Source of the DNA: Rothia uropygialis
GTDB taxonomy: Bacteria > Actinomycetota > Actinomycetes > Actinomycetales > Micrococcaceae
Direction of reading: 5' to 3'
Length of the DNA: 64,000 nucleotides
Assembly (NCBI RefSeq): GCF_004137765.1
Contig: NZ_NOIS01000005.1
Coordinates: 1 to 64,000 of the forward strand
Shown: piece by piece, positions 37,270 through 47,459 of the stretch
How positions within the stretch are numbered: the stretch's first letter is position 1
How the letters are laid out: each line of letters begins with the position of its first letter
Made by a program: the position numbers and the translations under genes
The notes under the pieces: model-generated
Databases searched by the model: none
Seen by the model: the letters and a program-made list of their open reading frames with translations, nothing else
Told to the model about the DNA's origin: nothing

Positions 37270-38879
37270 TACGAGGCGCTGGTCAGGCCCAGGGACGGCT
37301 TACGAGGGATCGTGGGCATACCGAGATTTGTGGTGCCCGGTTTGCCAGTCCCCGCACCGCAAGACTCTGCCTGTGTACGATCCCACGCGTCCCCGGCGCG
37401 CGAGCGGCGTACGGAATACTCTGTTGACCCGACGGATCGAGGGTCGGCAATCAGGTGGAACGGTGCGGCCTCGGTGATCTTGAGCGTCACCAGATCTCCC
37501 GGTCGCGGTGTCTCGCCGCCCTCGGGAACCGAAAAGTGCACGAGTCTCTGATCCCTGCTGCGTCCCGAAAGACGGTGCGTCTGCCCTCCCTTGCGTCCCG
37601 AATCCGCGGACACCATGACCTCGACCTGCTGGCCGACCTGCCGGGCGTTTTCTTCTTCGCTAATCCGGTCCTGAAGCTTGGTCAATCGCTCATATCGCTC
37701 TTGAACCACTTCCTTGGGAACCTGGTTGTCCATGGCGCCCGCCGGAGTTCCTGGACGAATCGAGTATTGGAAGGTGAAGGCCGACGAGAACCGGGATTTC
37801 TCCACGACGTCGAGGGTCGCTTGGAAGTCCTCTTCGGTTTCCCCGGGGAATCCGACAATGATGTCGGTCGTGATCGCTGCGTGGGGAATCTTCTGACGGA
37901 CTTTATCCAGGATGCCCAAGAACTTCTTGGACCGGTACGAGCGCCTCATGTCTTTCAGGACCTTGTCGGAGCCCGATTGCAACGGCATATGCAGGACCGG
38001 CATAACGTTGGGGGTTTCAGCCATCGCGTCGATCACATCGTCCGTGAAAGCGGCCGGGTGAGGACTTGTGAAACGGACTCTCTCGAGGCCTTCGATATCG
38101 CCGCATGCGCGCAACAGCTTCGAGAAGGCCTGCCGGTCGCCGAATTCCACACCATAGGAATTGACGTTCTGGCCCAGCAAGGTGACTTCAATGGCCCCGT
38201 CGTCCACCAGGGCCTGGACTTCGGCCAAGATGTCCCCTGGCCGACGATCCTTTTCTTTGCCTCGCAGTGACGGAACGATGCAAAATGTGCACGTGTTATT
38301 GCAGCCCACCGAGATGGATACCCACCCCGAGTAGACCGAATCGCGTTTGGTCGGAAGGGTCGAGGGAAATACCTCCAGGGACTCCAGCAATTCGGTGGCC
38401 GCCTCGTCATTGTGGCGGGAGCGTTGCAACAGCGTGGGAAGTGACCCGATGTTGTGGGTACCGAAGACGACGTCGACCCAGGGGGCTTTTTTGACGATCG
38501 TGTCCTGGTCCTTCTGGGCCAGGCAACCGCCGACCGCAATCTGCATACCCTGGTTCTCGCGCTTGGTCGGCGCCAGGTTTCCGAGATTCCCGTACAGCTT
38601 GTTGTCGGCGTTCTCGCGAACCGCACACGTGTTGAAAACCACGAGGTCGGGAGTGCCTTCGGTATGTGGGACGTAGCCTGCGGACTCGAGGAGACCCGAA
38701 ATTCTTTCGGAATCGTGCACGTTCATCTGGCACCCGAAGGTCCTGACCTCGTAGGTGCGGTGCTCGCCCGTCTGCTCATCGATGCCGGGCATCGGCTGCG
38801 TAGCGTCCGTGGGAAATGTATGACTAAGTGCGTCGGTTGGGTTTGATGTCACCCTGCCAGCGTACAAGAAGCCGGGCAT
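37269..38879 (-). CDS. miaB: tRNA-2-methylthio-N6-dimethylallyladenosine synthase
   Basis: Radical SAM methylthiotransferase acting on i6A37 made by MiaA. It has the MTTase domain with [19 protein letters not shown] and VGGCLAQKD, the radical SAM cysteines in [12 protein letters not shown], and a C-terminal TRAM domain. The frame is open to 39191, but the part before residue ~105 lacks homology; ATG 38879 with GAGGTG before it is taken (GTG 38852 and others remain possible). A C-terminal tail of about 45 residues after the TRAM domain is unconserved. Confidence 0.92.
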   Translation of the reverse strand: MPGFLYAGRVTSNPTDALSHTFPTDATQPMPGIDEQTGEHRTYEVRTFGCQMNVHDSERISGLLESAGYVPHTEGTPDLVVFNTCAVRENADNKLYGNLGNLAPTKRENQGMQIAVGGCLAQKDQDTIVKKAPWVDVVFGTHNIGSLPTLLQRSRHNDEAATELLESLEVFPSTLPTKRDSVYSGWVSISVGCNNTCTFCIVPSLRGKEKDRRPGDILAEVQALVDDGAIEVTLLGQNVNSYGVEFGDRQAFSKLLRACGDIEGLERVRFTSPHPAAFTDDVIDAMAETPNVMPVLHMPLQSGSDKVLKDMRRSYRSKKFLGILDKVRQKIPHAAITTDIIVGFPGETEEDFQATLDVVEKSRFSSAFTFQYSIRPGTPAGAMDNQVPKEVVQERYERLTKLQDRISEEENARQVGQQVEVMVSADSGRKGGQTHRLSGRSRDQRLVHFSVPEGGETPRPGDLVTLKITEAAPFHLIADPRSVGSTEYSVRRSRAGDAWDRTQAESCGAGTGKPGTTNLGMPTIPRKPSLGLTSAS

Positions 38880-38961
38880 CCCATGCCCACCTCGTTGACG
38901 AGCGTCACGGCCAGGAACCCAAACCAGCCCGGCCTGGGCCTGGGCGAAGTATCCTTGGCAA

Positions 38962-39894
38962 GTGCCCGATTCCTCCCCTAGCCACCAGACCGAACAGTCG
39001 CCCGTGGTGTTCTCCACGGTTGAAGACGTGGTGCAGGCCATGTCGCCACGATCGCGGGAACCCCTCCGTCGCGGTTGTGCCCTCTCGGCCGAGTTTTTTG
39101 GCAGGCCGGTCGACTCGGCAGAGCTTTTGTCCTCGACCAACCGGTCCGTTGTCGTGCGTTTCCGTGCGGGGCGAGCCTCCGTGGTGGTCAAACATTTTCG
39201 CAGACGTGATTCGGCGAGGAACGCCAGTGGCTTCGGATATTTAAGAGCGCGCTACGGTTCGGACGTTCTGCCGTCATCCGCTCGCCTCGTGGCCCACGAC
39301 GACGCTGCCCGGATACTGGTATACGAAGACTTCAATTCGACTGCGGGGCCGGATCTGAATCGGGAAGATCTGCGCAGGTGGATCAGCACCTGGCCGGGCA
39401 TGGTCCTTCCGGCCGATTCCGCGGCGGCCCTGTGGTTCCGCGACTCGCTGGCTGCGGCCGATCCGGTGGCTGCGGCCAAAGGGCGCCCCGGGGCGCTGCC
39501 TTCGCTGGGATTGCTCGACCGGAGTCGCCTTTCAGCGGAAGACCTCGGCCGGTTGTTGGACCCGAAGGTCTCGGTCCTGTGGTGCGGGGACATGAATCCG
39601 GGCAACTTCGCGCCCTCGGCCGACGGCGGCTACCGGCAAATCGATACCGAAGGCACGGGATACTGCGACCCCGCGATGCTGGTCACCGAAGTCAGGATGG
39701 GATTGCCCTCTGCCGTCGACCACCAACGACTTCATGCGTTGCTCGACCCCGACGAGTGGGGCGACGCGGCAGATTCACTGTCCGAGCACTGGAACGTCAA
39801 CGCTGAGCGTGAAACACGTGCCCGCCAAGCACTGGAGGCTATCCTGCGCGCCCTCGCCCCGTCCCGCGCACCTCTGCACGGTATCGAGCCGTGA
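38962..39894 (+). CDS. aminoglycoside-phosphotransferase-like (APH fold) protein
   Basis: A 310-residue protein with a remote protein-kinase/APH pattern: a lysine strand RASVVVKHF near residue 77, a catalytic-loop-like [14 protein letters not shown] near 210-224, and a metal-loop-like [16 protein letters not shown]. The catalytic HxD is replaced by C-G-D, and the usual DFG-like D-x-D/E is D-T-E. Substrate is unknown; antibiotic resistance is not implied. The start is GTG 38962. It is divergent from miaB and meets recX tail to tail with a 2-base gap. Confidence 0.72.
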   Translation: MPDSSPSHQTEQSPVVFSTVEDVVQAMSPRSREPLRRGCALSAEFFGRPVDSAELLSSTNRSVVVRFRAGRASVVVKHFRRRDSARNASGFGYLRARYGSDVLPSSARLVAHDDAARILVYEDFNSTAGPDLNREDLRRWISTWPGMVLPADSAAALWFRDSLAAADPVAAAKGRPGALPSLGLLDRSRLSAEDLGRLLDPKVSVLWCGDMNPGNFAPSADGGYRQIDTEGTGYCDPAMLVTEVRMGLPSAVDHQRLHALLDPDEWGDAADSLSEHWNVNAERETRARQALEAILRALAPSRAPLHGIEP

Positions 39895-39896
39895 GC

Positions 39897-40673
39897 TTAG
39901 GGCAGTTCTTCGTATTCCGAACTGTCAAAATCCGCATCGACCGTGTTGCCGCCGTCGAAGCCCGTGTCCGAGAGGTCGTCAGCTGATCCTCGAAGTTCCT
40001 GTTTGACGACTTCGAACGCCACACCAGGGGAATATCCGCGTCGCGCAAGCATCGAGGCGAGGCGACGGAGTTCCTTTTCATGAACGGCTCTGTCGGACAG
40101 GTCCGCGTTCCTCTTGATTTTCTTGCGTACGAGGTCCCTCGCATCTTCGCGCTCGTCATCGTCCGAACGCTGCGCGAGAGCCTCTTCCGCAATGTCACCG
40201 GTGACGCCCTTCTGAGCCAGTTCCCTCCTGAGTGCCGGCCGAGCGAGCTTTCGGCTCATGGACCGGCTTCTGACGAACATCTCCGCGAATTGCTGGTCAT
40301 CGACCAGCCCCAGGTCCTCATATCGGTCGAGGATTTCCGAGACCGTCTCCTCGGAGATTTCTTTGGACCGGAGCTTCTCCTCCAGCTGGCCACGGCTACG
40401 TGCCGCCATGGTCAATTGGCGGAGGACAATGTCCTTCGCACACTCGTACTCGGATTTCTCGACGGAGTCCGACCGTGCCTCGTCTCGAGCGGCTACGGAA
40501 TTAGGACCAGTACTGGAAGGAGCCGCTGGAGCGGCCTTTTCTGCGGCGCCGGAGCCTTCCAACCCCAAATCCTTGACCGGTGGGTTCTTCCCTCCCCCGA
40601 GTTTCCGACCCTGACGACGACGGCCGGAACCGTAGCGGTTCCGGCCGTCACCGCGTCCTGAACTCAATGACAT
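39897..40673 (-). CDS. recX: RecX, regulator of RecA
   Basis: Binds and caps RecA filaments, limiting recombination. The 258-residue protein has a basic, Gly/Arg-rich N-terminal tail (about 1-75), then the RecX three-helix repeats: AARSRGQLEEKLRSKEI, RYEDLGLVDDQQFAEMFV, LRRELAQKGV and RRLASMLARRGYS. The ATG overlaps the recA stop by one base (TAATG). A 14-bp hairpin lies within the first codons, which probably lowers RecX relative to RecA. Confidence 0.94.
   Translation of the reverse strand: MSLSSGRGDGRNRYGSGRRRQGRKLGGGKNPPVKDLGLEGSGAAEKAAPAAPSSTGPNSVAARDEARSDSVEKSEYECAKDIVLRQLTMAARSRGQLEEKLRSKEISEETVSEILDRYEDLGLVDDQQFAEMFVRSRSMSRKLARPALRRELAQKGVTGDIAEEALAQRSDDDEREDARDLVRKKIKRNADLSDRAVHEKELRRLASMLARRGYSPGVAFEVVKQELRGSADDLSDTGFDGGNTVDADFDSSEYEELP
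40619..40649 (-). other. strong hairpin inside the start of recX
   Basis: Perfect 14-bp stem (40619-40632 with 40636-40649) and a 3-base loop, about 25 bases past the recX ATG. With no T tract it is not a classical terminator; it may impede ribosomes or processing at the recA-recX junction. Confidence 0.55.
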
Positions 40674-41827
40674 TAGAAGTTCTCAGGCAGGGCGTCCAGG
40701 GGATCATCACTCAGCTCGGCGGTATCGACACCGTCACCCGGTACTGCCGCCGTTTCAGTTGCTGCGGCAGCACCAACGCCATCTTCTTCCTCCGTGTCAA
40801 TGATGCCGGCTTTGACGAGAGTCTTATGCTGGATCTCTTCGGCCAACTCGGGATTGTCTTTGAGGAACCGGCGGGCATTTTCCTTGCCCTGGCCCAGCTG
40901 ATCGCCTCCATAGGTGAACCAGGCGCCGGACTTCTTGACGATGTTGTGTTCGACGGCCATGTCGATAATGCCGCCTTCGATCGAAATTCCTTCCCCGTAG
41001 AGAACGTCGAACTCGGCGACCTTGAACGGCGGGGCCATCTTGTTTTTGACGACCTTGGCCTTGGTACGCGATCCGATGGGATTGGCACCGTCCTTCAAGG
41101 TTTCAATACGGCGAATGTCGATCCGCACCGAAGAATAGAACTTCAGGGCCTTACCGCCGGTCGTGGTCTCAGGACTACCGAAGAACACACCGATCTTCTC
41201 GCGAAGCTGGTTGATGAAAACTGCCGTGGTGTCGGTCTGGGACAGCCGGCCCGTGATTTTGCGCAAGGCCTGAGACATCAGGCGAGCTTGCAAGCCCACG
41301 TGGGAATCGCCCATCTCGCCTTCGATTTCCGCGCGCGGAGTCAACGCCGCGACCGAATCGACCACGATGATGTCGATCGACCCGGAGCCAACCAACATGT
41401 CCATGATCTCGAGCGCTTGCTCACCGGTATCCGGCTGAGAAACCAGCAACGAATCGGTGTCAACCCCGAGCTTTTCGGCGTAAACCGGGTCCAAAGCGTG
41501 CTCCGCGTCGATGAATGCAGCGATGCCGCCATTCTTCTGACAACTGGCCACGGCGTGGAGCGCGAGGGTCGTCTTGCCCGAGGACTCGGGCCCGTAGATC
41601 TCGACGACGCGGCCGCGAGGCAACCCGCCGACACCGAGGGCGACGTCCAAGGACAATGCGCCGGTGGAAATGGTCTCTGTCTTGACGGCCTCTCGATCGC
41701 CCAGGCGCATGACCGAGCCCTTGCCGTAGTTCTTGTCGATCTGGGCGAGGACCGTGTCCAGAGCCTTCTCTCGGTCCGTACCGGTTGCGCGGGAGACGGA
41801 AGTCGTGTTTCGCGATTTAGCAGCCAT
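40673..41827 (-). CDS. recA: RecA recombinase
   Basis: Forms ATP-dependent filaments on single-stranded DNA for recombination and LexA cleavage. The 384-residue protein has Walker A GPESSGKT at 79-86, [11 protein letters not shown], the L2 region [20 protein letters not shown], and an acidic C-terminus. The N-terminus [16 protein letters not shown] is somewhat extended. No intein is present. It has its own LexA-controlled promoter (-10 at 41965-41970). Confidence 0.99.
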   Translation of the reverse strand: MAAKSRNTTSVSRATGTDREKALDTVLAQIDKNYGKGSVMRLGDREAVKTETISTGALSLDVALGVGGLPRGRVVEIYGPESSGKTTLALHAVASCQKNGGIAAFIDAEHALDPVYAEKLGVDTDSLLVSQPDTGEQALEIMDMLVGSGSIDIIVVDSVAALTPRAEIEGEMGDSHVGLQARLMSQALRKITGRLSQTDTTAVFINQLREKIGVFFGSPETTTGGKALKFYSSVRIDIRRIETLKDGANPIGSRTKAKVVKNKMAPPFKVAEFDVLYGEGISIEGGIIDMAVEHNIVKKSGAWFTYGGDQLGQGKENARRFLKDNPELAEEIQHKTLVKAGIIDTEEEDGVGAAAATETAAVPGDGVDTAELSDDPLDALPENF

Positions 41828-41964
41828 GATTACCTCAATTCCGTGGCCCTCCGGTGGTGGCAGGGCCTGCTGTCGTGCGTTTCAGTCCTCACGCTAGTCG
41901 CCGGGACTGACAAGTTAAGCGCTTTGGGGCATCTGTGGAAAACCCGCGTCTCGCATCTGCGAAT

Positions 41965-42005
41965 AGTCTAGCCGATGTCGAACACTAATTCGAATATAGT
42001 TTCGA
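41965..42005 (-). promoter_or_regulatory. recA promoter with overlapping LexA boxes
   Basis: TCGAACACTAATTCGA (41978-41993) matches 11 of 12 fixed bases of the SOS box, and TCGAATATAGTTTCGA (41990-42005) overlaps it by four bases as a second, weaker one. On the minus strand TTCGAA, 18 bases and TAGACT (41970-41965) form the promoter, with the -35 inside the boxes. Confidence 0.85.
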
Positions 42006-42049
42006 TCGGCGTGCCCCATTGGTCTTCGAATCCCTCCGAGCCTCACGGC

Positions 42050-42271
42050 TCACCGGGGTTCCCCGGGATCGGTTCCCAACCAACGATCCTGCGGCAGATC
42101 GTGCTGACGGCAGACGGCCTGCCACACCTTCAGCGGTGCAACTCCAGACTCGAGGGCCTCGTTCGCCGTGCGATTGTCCACCGCATCGAGGACCGTTTGG
42201 CTTCCCACAACCCGCGCGTACCCGAAGCCGAACTCGTCCTCCATGCTCCGCCAGAACTCCGAAACCTTCAC
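42050..42271 (-). CDS. DUF3046 family protein
   Basis: A 73-residue protein beginning MKVSEFWRSMEDEFGFGYAR, which matches DUF3046, a small actinobacterial family found next to recA. It has QAVCRQHDLPQDRW near the C-terminus. GTG 42271 has a perfect AGGAG five bases before it. Function unknown. Its stop lies about 45 bases from the recA LexA boxes, so recA has its own promoter. Confidence 0.9.
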   Translation of the reverse strand: MKVSEFWRSMEDEFGFGYARVVGSQTVLDAVDNRTANEALESGVAPLKVWQAVCRQHDLPQDRWLGTDPGEPR

Positions 42272-42361
42272 CGATTCTCCTCTTCGGGCTCATCACAGCA
42301 TTCCTCAAACTCGACAATAGCGGCCATAGAGCCATGGGCAGAAGCCCAGTATGTCGACCCC

Positions 42362-42417
42362 AAAAAACGCGAAAATCCGCATCGCCTGCGAATTGATCGC
42401 AGACAATACGGATTTTC
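42362..42417 (-). terminator. terminator after clgR
   Basis: On the minus strand GAAAATCCG and CGGATTTTC arms (42417-42409, 42379-42371) enclose an inner CTGCGA...TCGCAG stem, and six T follow at 42367-42362. It lies 80 bases past the clgR stop. Confidence 0.75.
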
Positions 42418-42496
42418 AAACTACTCAGAAGGACTCATGGACACGAGTCCTCCGCGGACACGACCGGATGACGGCCGTTCACGCTTTTTCAGGGAA

Positions 42497-42949
42497 CTAT
42501 CGAGCGATCGGGCGGGTCCGGTGCACGGCCGGAAGATCGCTGGAGCCCACGGCGTTCATGCCGTATTCGCGGCGGAACTCCTCAGAGAGCTCGTTGGGTA
42601 CGGTATCGGGAACGTTGAGTCCCTCAGCGGATGCAAGTCGGTCGGAGACCTCGCGGAGCATCTGGGACATGGGAATCTCAAGTGCGACGCAGATTGAAGC
42701 GAGCAGTTCTGACGAGGCTTCCTTCTGGCCGCGCTCGACCTCACTCAAATATCCGAGCGAGACACGGGCACTGTGGGACACCTCGCGCAGGGTCCGCCCC
42801 TGACGCTGTCGGATGTCTCGAAGGACCTCACCGATTTCGTGGCGTAGGACAATCACTTTGGGCTCCTGCGGTTCGGGCGTGAAATTTTCTGACTGTCCCA
42901 CGTCCTTCCAACGGACGACGCCGTTCACGGACACGGGTTGCTTAGTCAT
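42497..42949 (-). CDS. clgR: ClgR/PopR-type XRE transcriptional activator
   Basis: A 150-residue regulator with a Cro/C1-type helix-turn-helix: [20 protein letters not shown] followed by [20 protein letters not shown] (about 40-95), and a short C-terminal part. By position (between pgsA-cinA and recA) and sequence it matches ClgR, which activates clpP/clpC, hflX and other stress genes in actinobacteria and is itself a Clp substrate. A ClgR-like operator occurs about 155 bases upstream. ATG 42949 has GGGAGATAGG before it. Confidence 0.88.
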   Translation of the reverse strand: MTKQPVSVNGVVRWKDVGQSENFTPEPQEPKVIVLRHEIGEVLRDIRQRQGRTLREVSHSARVSLGYLSEVERGQKEASSELLASICVALEIPMSQMLREVSDRLASAEGLNVPDTVPNELSEEFRREYGMNAVGSSDLPAVHRTRPIAR

Positions 42950-43102
42950 CTTTATGCCTATCTCCCTTTTCGATGTGGCCTCTTAGTGTTGAGTGCCACT
43001 GGATTTCTTCAGCCTAATGCAGTTCTGACGTTCTCGTTAGGCCTGTGGACGGATCCTTTTCACACCGTCACAGTCATTCAAACCAAGTTTCCTGTGAATT
43101 CA

Positions 43103-43120
43103 TTCCCGCTCACGGCGAAA
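43103..43120 (-). promoter_or_regulatory. candidate ClgR operator
   Basis: The core CGCTCACGGCGAA (43107-43119) fits the CGCYNANRGCGWW core of the ClgR motif reported for Corynebacterium; the outer positions fit only partly. It is in the 212-base gap between cinA and clgR, upstream of clgR. Confidence 0.45.
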
Positions 43121-43161
43121 GGTGCCTGGGAATATCCTGGGCATGCTGTGGGAACCGCATT

Positions 43162-43671
43162 TCAGGCGTCCAGGATCATCGTTTCCAACAGAAGACGCAG
43201 AGCTGCTTGAACGCTTTGCTCACGGATCTCCGCCCGGTCACCGTGAAAACGCAATTCCTTCGTTGCGAAACCGAACGGGCTCGCACAACCGATGTAGACC
43301 AATCCCACGGGTTTGCCGTCGTGAGGCTCGGGGCCGGCGACTCCTGTCGTCGAGATCCCCCAATCGGTGCCGCAGACATGCCGCGCGCCAGCCGCCATGG
43401 CTCGGGCGACGTCGGGGTCCACCGACCCTTTGTCGGCCAGCAGACTCTCCCGAACCCCGAGCACCCCCGCCTTGACGGAGTTGTCGTAGGACACCACGCC
43501 TCCCCAGAAGGCGGTCGAGGCCCCGGAGACCGAGCAGATAGTTGATGCGACCATACCGGCCGTCAGCGATTCCGCCGTGGATATGGTCTGGCCCGATACA
43601 GTCGCGGACGCGACGACTCTGGTCGCCAAAGACGCTGCGGATTCCGTCTCGGGAACGCTCATTCGGCTCAT
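43162..43671 (-). CDS. cinA: CinA C-terminal domain protein (nicotinamide mononucleotide deamidase, PncC)
   Basis: A 169-residue stand-alone CinA C-terminal domain that hydrolyses NMN to nicotinate mononucleotide in pyridine salvage. Motifs: STAESLTAGMVASTICSV, AFWGGVVSYDN, and STTGVAGPEPHDGKPVGLVYIG. The N-terminal MoaB-like domain found in full-length CinA is absent, as usual in actinobacteria. The ATG overlaps the pgsA stop by four bases; an internal Met three codons on is also possible. Confidence 0.93.
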   Translation of the reverse strand: MSRMSVPETESAASLATRVVASATVSGQTISTAESLTAGMVASTICSVSGASTAFWGGVVSYDNSVKAGVLGVRESLLADKGSVDPDVARAMAAGARHVCGTDWGISTTGVAGPEPHDGKPVGLVYIGCASPFGFATKELRFHGDRAEIREQSVQAALRLLLETMILDA

Positions 43672-44288
43672 GAGCGTCCGTTCTCGGCCAGGTACTCACG
43701 CCGCAAGGTGACCGCTTTCGCCACGTAGTCGATGCCAGTCACTACTGTGACAACGACGACCGCGGCCATCACGATCCACCCCGGAACCATGGCCCACCAT
43801 CCGAGTGCACCCAGCGGAAGAATGAACAGAATGAGCGCGATCGTTTGGAGAACCGTCTTGAGTTTGCCCCCCTTGGAAGCAGCCATGATTCCGTACCGAA
43901 TCACGAAGAATCGCATGATGGTGATTCCCCACTCGCGGATCAGAATCACGATGGTGACCCACCACCAGAGTTCGCCCAAGATCGACAAGACCACGAATGC
44001 CGCTCCCGTCAGGAGCTTGTCCGCTATGGGATCGGCGATCTTACCGTAGTCGGTGATCAGATTTCGAGAACGGGCAATGTCCCCGTCGAGCTTGTCCGTG
44101 TACATCGCCACGCCGAAAACGACGACAGCCGCCCATCGCATCCACATCGAAGTCTCACCGAAATGCCCACCTGCGATCAAGAACCACACGAAGAACGGAA
44201 CCATCACAATCCGGACCGTGGTCAGAGCATTCGGCAGGTTGAGGTTCGACGGTTTGGGCGTCTCCTCGGGTTCTTTTGCGGTGCTCAT
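43668..44288 (-). CDS. pgsA: CDP-diacylglycerol-glycerol-3-phosphate 3-phosphatidyltransferase
   Basis: Membrane enzyme making phosphatidylglycerol phosphate. The 206-residue protein has several transmembrane helices and the CDP-alcohol phosphotransferase motif D-x2-DG-x2-AR-x8-G-x3-D-x3-D, seen as DKLDGDIARSRN and GKIADPIADK. ATG 44288 has GGAAGGGAC before it and is preferred to 44303. It lies 34 bases after ftsK and overlaps cinA. Confidence 0.95.
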   Translation of the reverse strand: MSTAKEPEETPKPSNLNLPNALTTVRIVMVPFFVWFLIAGGHFGETSMWMRWAAVVVFGVAMYTDKLDGDIARSRNLITDYGKIADPIADKLLTGAAFVVLSILGELWWWVTIVILIREWGITIMRFFVIRYGIMAASKGGKLKTVLQTIALILFILPLGALGWWAMVPGWIVMAAVVVVTVVTGIDYVAKAVTLRREYLAENGRS

Positions 44289-44322
44289 GAGTGTCCCTTC
44301 CACAGGCCTTTGATTTTCGGTC

Positions 44323-47300
44323 TCATCGGCCGGTCAGCTGCCACGCGTCGGTGTCCCCGTTCGACTCGTCCGCGTGATCGTTGTAGTCGGGCGCGACGTT
44401 CTGCAACGATTCTTCCACGGGGTCCCCTCCCGAGTTCACGCCGCCGTCCCCGGAGGATTCGGGCGGCTCCTCGCCCCTGAGCTTGGCAAGAGCGGCCGGA
44501 AGGTCGTCCGGAGATACGAGAACGTCACGGGCCTTGGATCCCTCGGACGGCCCCACGATTTCGCGGGACTCCAAAAGGTCCATGAGCCGGCCTGCCTTGG
44601 CGAAGCCCACGCGCAGCTTGCGCTGCAACATTGAGGTCGACCCGAACTGCGAATTGATGATGAGTTCGGCGGCTTGAAGAAGGACGTCGAGATCGTCGCC
44701 GATATCGTCGTCGATCTTCTTCTTGGGCTGGTCCTGGATCACGTCCGAACGGTAGCTCACGGGCATCTGAGTCTTGACGTGCTCGACGACGTCGTGGATC
44801 TCGGATTCGGTGACCCATGCACCCTGCACACGCATTGGCTTGGACGCACCCATCGGAAGGAAGAGAGCGTCACCCTGACCAATCAGCTTCTCCGCGCCCG
44901 CCTGGTCCAGGACCACGCGGGAGTCCGTGACGGATGAAGTCGCGAACGCCATCCGGGATGGCACGTTCGCCTTGATCAGACCCGTCACCACGTCCACGGA
45001 CGGGCGCTGCGTCGCGAGGACCAGGTGGATACCCGCGGCTCGCGCCAGCTGGGTGATGCGGACGATGGCGTCTTCCACATCACGCGGGGCGACCATCATG
45101 AGGTCGGCCAGCTCGTCCACGATCACCAAGAGGTACGGATAGGGCCTTATTTTGCGTTTTGAACCAGGTTCCGGTTGGACCTTCCCCTCGCGAACGGCTT
45201 TGTTGAAGTCGTCAATGTGCTTGAACCCGAAATGGGACAGGTCATCGTAACGGGCGTCCATTTCCCGCACGACCCATTGCAGAGCTTCTGCCGCTTTCTT
45301 CGGGTTGGTGATGATCGGGGTGATCAGGTGGGGAACACCCTCATAGGCCGTGAGCTCCACGCGCTTGGGATCGACCATGACCAGACGAACTTCGTCGGGG
45401 GTCGAACGCATCAGGATCGAGGTGATCATCGAGTTCACGAAGGATGACTTACCGGCGCCGGTGGCACCAGCAACGAGCATGTGCGGCATTTTGGCGAGGT
45501 TCGCAACGACGAAGCCGCCCTCGACGTCCTTGCCGACACCCATAACCATGGGGTGCGGGGAGGCGTGAGCCTTGTTGGAGCGAAGGACGTCGCCCAGAGC
45601 TACGGTTTCTCGGTCGGTATTCGGAATCTCGATGCCGATTGCGGATTTGCCGGGAATCGGCGAAAGAATCCGGACATCGGCGCTGGCGACCGCATAGGAG
45701 ATGTTCTTGGACAGGGCAGTCACACGTTCGACCTTGGTACCCGACCCCAGCTCGATCTCGTACCGGGTCACGGTCGGACCGCGAGAGAACCCGGTAACCT
45801 GCGCGTCGACCTTGAACTGCTCCAGAACGTTGGTCAATGATTCGACCACGGAGTCGTTGACTTCCGAACGCTCCTTGGCGGGAGGACCCTGGATCAGCAT
45901 CTTTTGTTGCGGCAGAACGTAATCTGTGGTCGAGAGCGCTGCCTCACGGGCCGCATCCCGTTGTGGCTGGGCATGCGGGATGCTTTCGTCCGACGGTGCG
46001 GGTGCACTCGATGAGAAAGTCTCGGCTTCCTTAGGATTCGGTTTCTCAACCAAAGGAGAGACGCCCTCGTGGGGGTCCTCGAACTGGGTTTTCGATTCCT
46101 CGGGCTCCTGAGGAGCCTTTCGCTGGGACGCCGTCTGCTGGGGAGAAAGGACCTCTGTAGCGTCTGCGTCCGGGGACTGAATCACGCGGGTCCGGTCCAG
46201 ACCCTCCTGGACGGCTTCGGCGGTCTCACCGGCCTCTTCTGCGCCGTCCCGAGCGGCACGCGCACGGTTGAATTTGCCCAGGTCGAAGAGCTCGGACTTC
46301 TTTTTCTTCTGCGGTTTGGTGCCCGTGGCCGCGGAATCGCGATGGTGATCGAACACCTCGGTGGGCTCGGTTGCCAAACGCCCACCGTGCGGATCCGCCG
46401 TGGGGGCATTCTTGTCGACCACGGCCCTCGTAAAGGCCTCGTCCCCCACGTAGGTATCCAGGGGCCCCGAATCTTCCTCGGTCTTCTTGCGCCGGCCGAA
46501 CAAGGAACGCTTGGGCTTGGTTGTCTCCGCTTCGTCGTAGCCTTCGTCGAGGTAGCTGCGATCGTGCTCCGGCGCAGAGACGTCGGTTCCCTGATGCTGG
46601 GGCTTCTCACCGATCAGCCGGGCGAAAGCCGCTCGAATATTCGGCACGATCTGACGGATCGGCGTCGCGGTGATGATCAGGACCGAGACCAAAGCCAGGA
46701 GAATGTGGATGGCGACGGCGCCGGGAACCGTGACCAGCTTGGAGAACGTTGCCCCAGCCAATAAACCGACGATGCCTCCTCCCCCGCGAATGGCATCCAG
46801 ACCCGAATCAATGCTCGGGGATCCGGCAGCCACGTCGAAGAGGGCGGAACCACTGATCACCATGAGCAGCAGCCCCACGGCAATGCGGTTGTTGGCGCCC
46901 ATGTCCGTCGGTCGCCTGAAGGCACGGATCGCGAAGCCACCGAGCATCACGGGTGCGACGAGCGCCATATGCCCGAAAGTTCCGGCCACCACAGCATGCC
47001 ACGCCGTGGCCGGCCAGGACACGGCCTGCACCCCGACGGAAGAAAGGTTCCACCATTCGACGGCCGCCGTGACCAGGGCCAAAATCAGCATCAGGAGAGC
47101 GCCGCCGTCGCGCCGATCCTCCGGAGCCAGTTCGGTACGCAACGTGCCCATTCGGCGGATCGCGCCGCCGACGAGATGAGCACAACCGACCCACGCACCG
47201 AGGATCGCCCGGACGAACCAGTTGGGCTGATCGGGTGCGCTAGTGGTCGCACGCGAAGAACGAGTGGCGGCTTTTTTGGTGCCGCTCGACGAACGCCGCG

Positions 47301-47346
47301 ACTGCGATGCGCCCTTTTGAGGGGTGGGGGAAGTACGAGTCGCCAT
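44323..47346 (-). CDS. ftsK: DNA translocase FtsK/SpoIIIE
   Basis: Septal DNA pump that clears and resolves chromosomes at division. The 1007-residue protein has a basic N-terminus, four transmembrane helices (about 75-240), a long acidic linker (260-510) rich in Glu/Pro/Lys, the RecA-like motor with Walker [13 protein letters not shown] near residue 630 and [13 protein letters not shown], and a C-terminal gamma winged helix ([22 protein letters not shown], seen as [20 protein letters not shown]) that reads KOPS sites. An acidic 80-residue tail follows gamma. Confidence 0.97.
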   Translation of the reverse strand: MATRTSPTPQKGASQSRRSSSGTKKAATRSSRATTSAPDQPNWFVRAILGAWVGCAHLVGGAIRRMGTLRTELAPEDRRDGGALLMLILALVTAAVEWWNLSSVGVQAVSWPATAWHAVVAGTFGHMALVAPVMLGGFAIRAFRRPTDMGANNRIAVGLLLMVISGSALFDVAAGSPSIDSGLDAIRGGGGIVGLLAGATFSKLVTVPGAVAIHILLALVSVLIITATPIRQIVPNIRAAFARLIGEKPQHQGTDVSAPEHDRSYLDEGYDEAETTKPKRSLFGRRKKTEEDSGPLDTYVGDEAFTRAVVDKNAPTADPHGGRLATEPTEVFDHHRDSAATGTKPQKKKKSELFDLGKFNRARAARDGAEEAGETAEAVQEGLDRTRVIQSPDADATEVLSPQQTASQRKAPQEPEESKTQFEDPHEGVSPLVEKPNPKEAETFSSSAPAPSDESIPHAQPQRDAAREAALSTTDYVLPQQKMLIQGPPAKERSEVNDSVVESLTNVLEQFKVDAQVTGFSRGPTVTRYEIELGSGTKVERVTALSKNISYAVASADVRILSPIPGKSAIGIEIPNTDRETVALGDVLRSNKAHASPHPMVMGVGKDVEGGFVVANLAKMPHMLVAGATGAGKSSFVNSMITSILMRSTPDEVRLVMVDPKRVELTAYEGVPHLITPIITNPKKAAEALQWVVREMDARYDDLSHFGFKHIDDFNKAVREGKVQPEPGSKRKIRPYPYLLVIVDELADLMMVAPRDVEDAIVRITQLARAAGIHLVLATQRPSVDVVTGLIKANVPSRMAFATSSVTDSRVVLDQAGAEKLIGQGDALFLPMGASKPMRVQGAWVTESEIHDVVEHVKTQMPVSYRSDVIQDQPKKKIDDDIGDDLDVLLQAAELIINSQFGSTSMLQRKLRVGFAKAGRLMDLLESREIVGPSEGSKARDVLVSPDDLPAALAKLRGEEPPESSGDGGVNSGGDPVEESLQNVAPDYNDHADESNGDTDAWQLTGR

Positions 47347-47459
47347 ATCTTCCAGGGTAGACGATCAGGGCGGAACCCACACTCGCCCCGGTCAAAACCG
47401 TGCGAATCTGTGGATTACCGCCCTCGGCTCGCGGCTTCCGCGCCGCGAGATATTCGTCC

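Noticed and set aside
38880-39191. Long N-terminal extension of miaB
   Set aside because: Residues are unlike any MiaB and overlap the divergent APH-like gene.
40580-41971. 463-codon plus-strand open frame over recA
   Set aside because: Shadow of recA/recX; crosses the recA promoter and SOS boxes.
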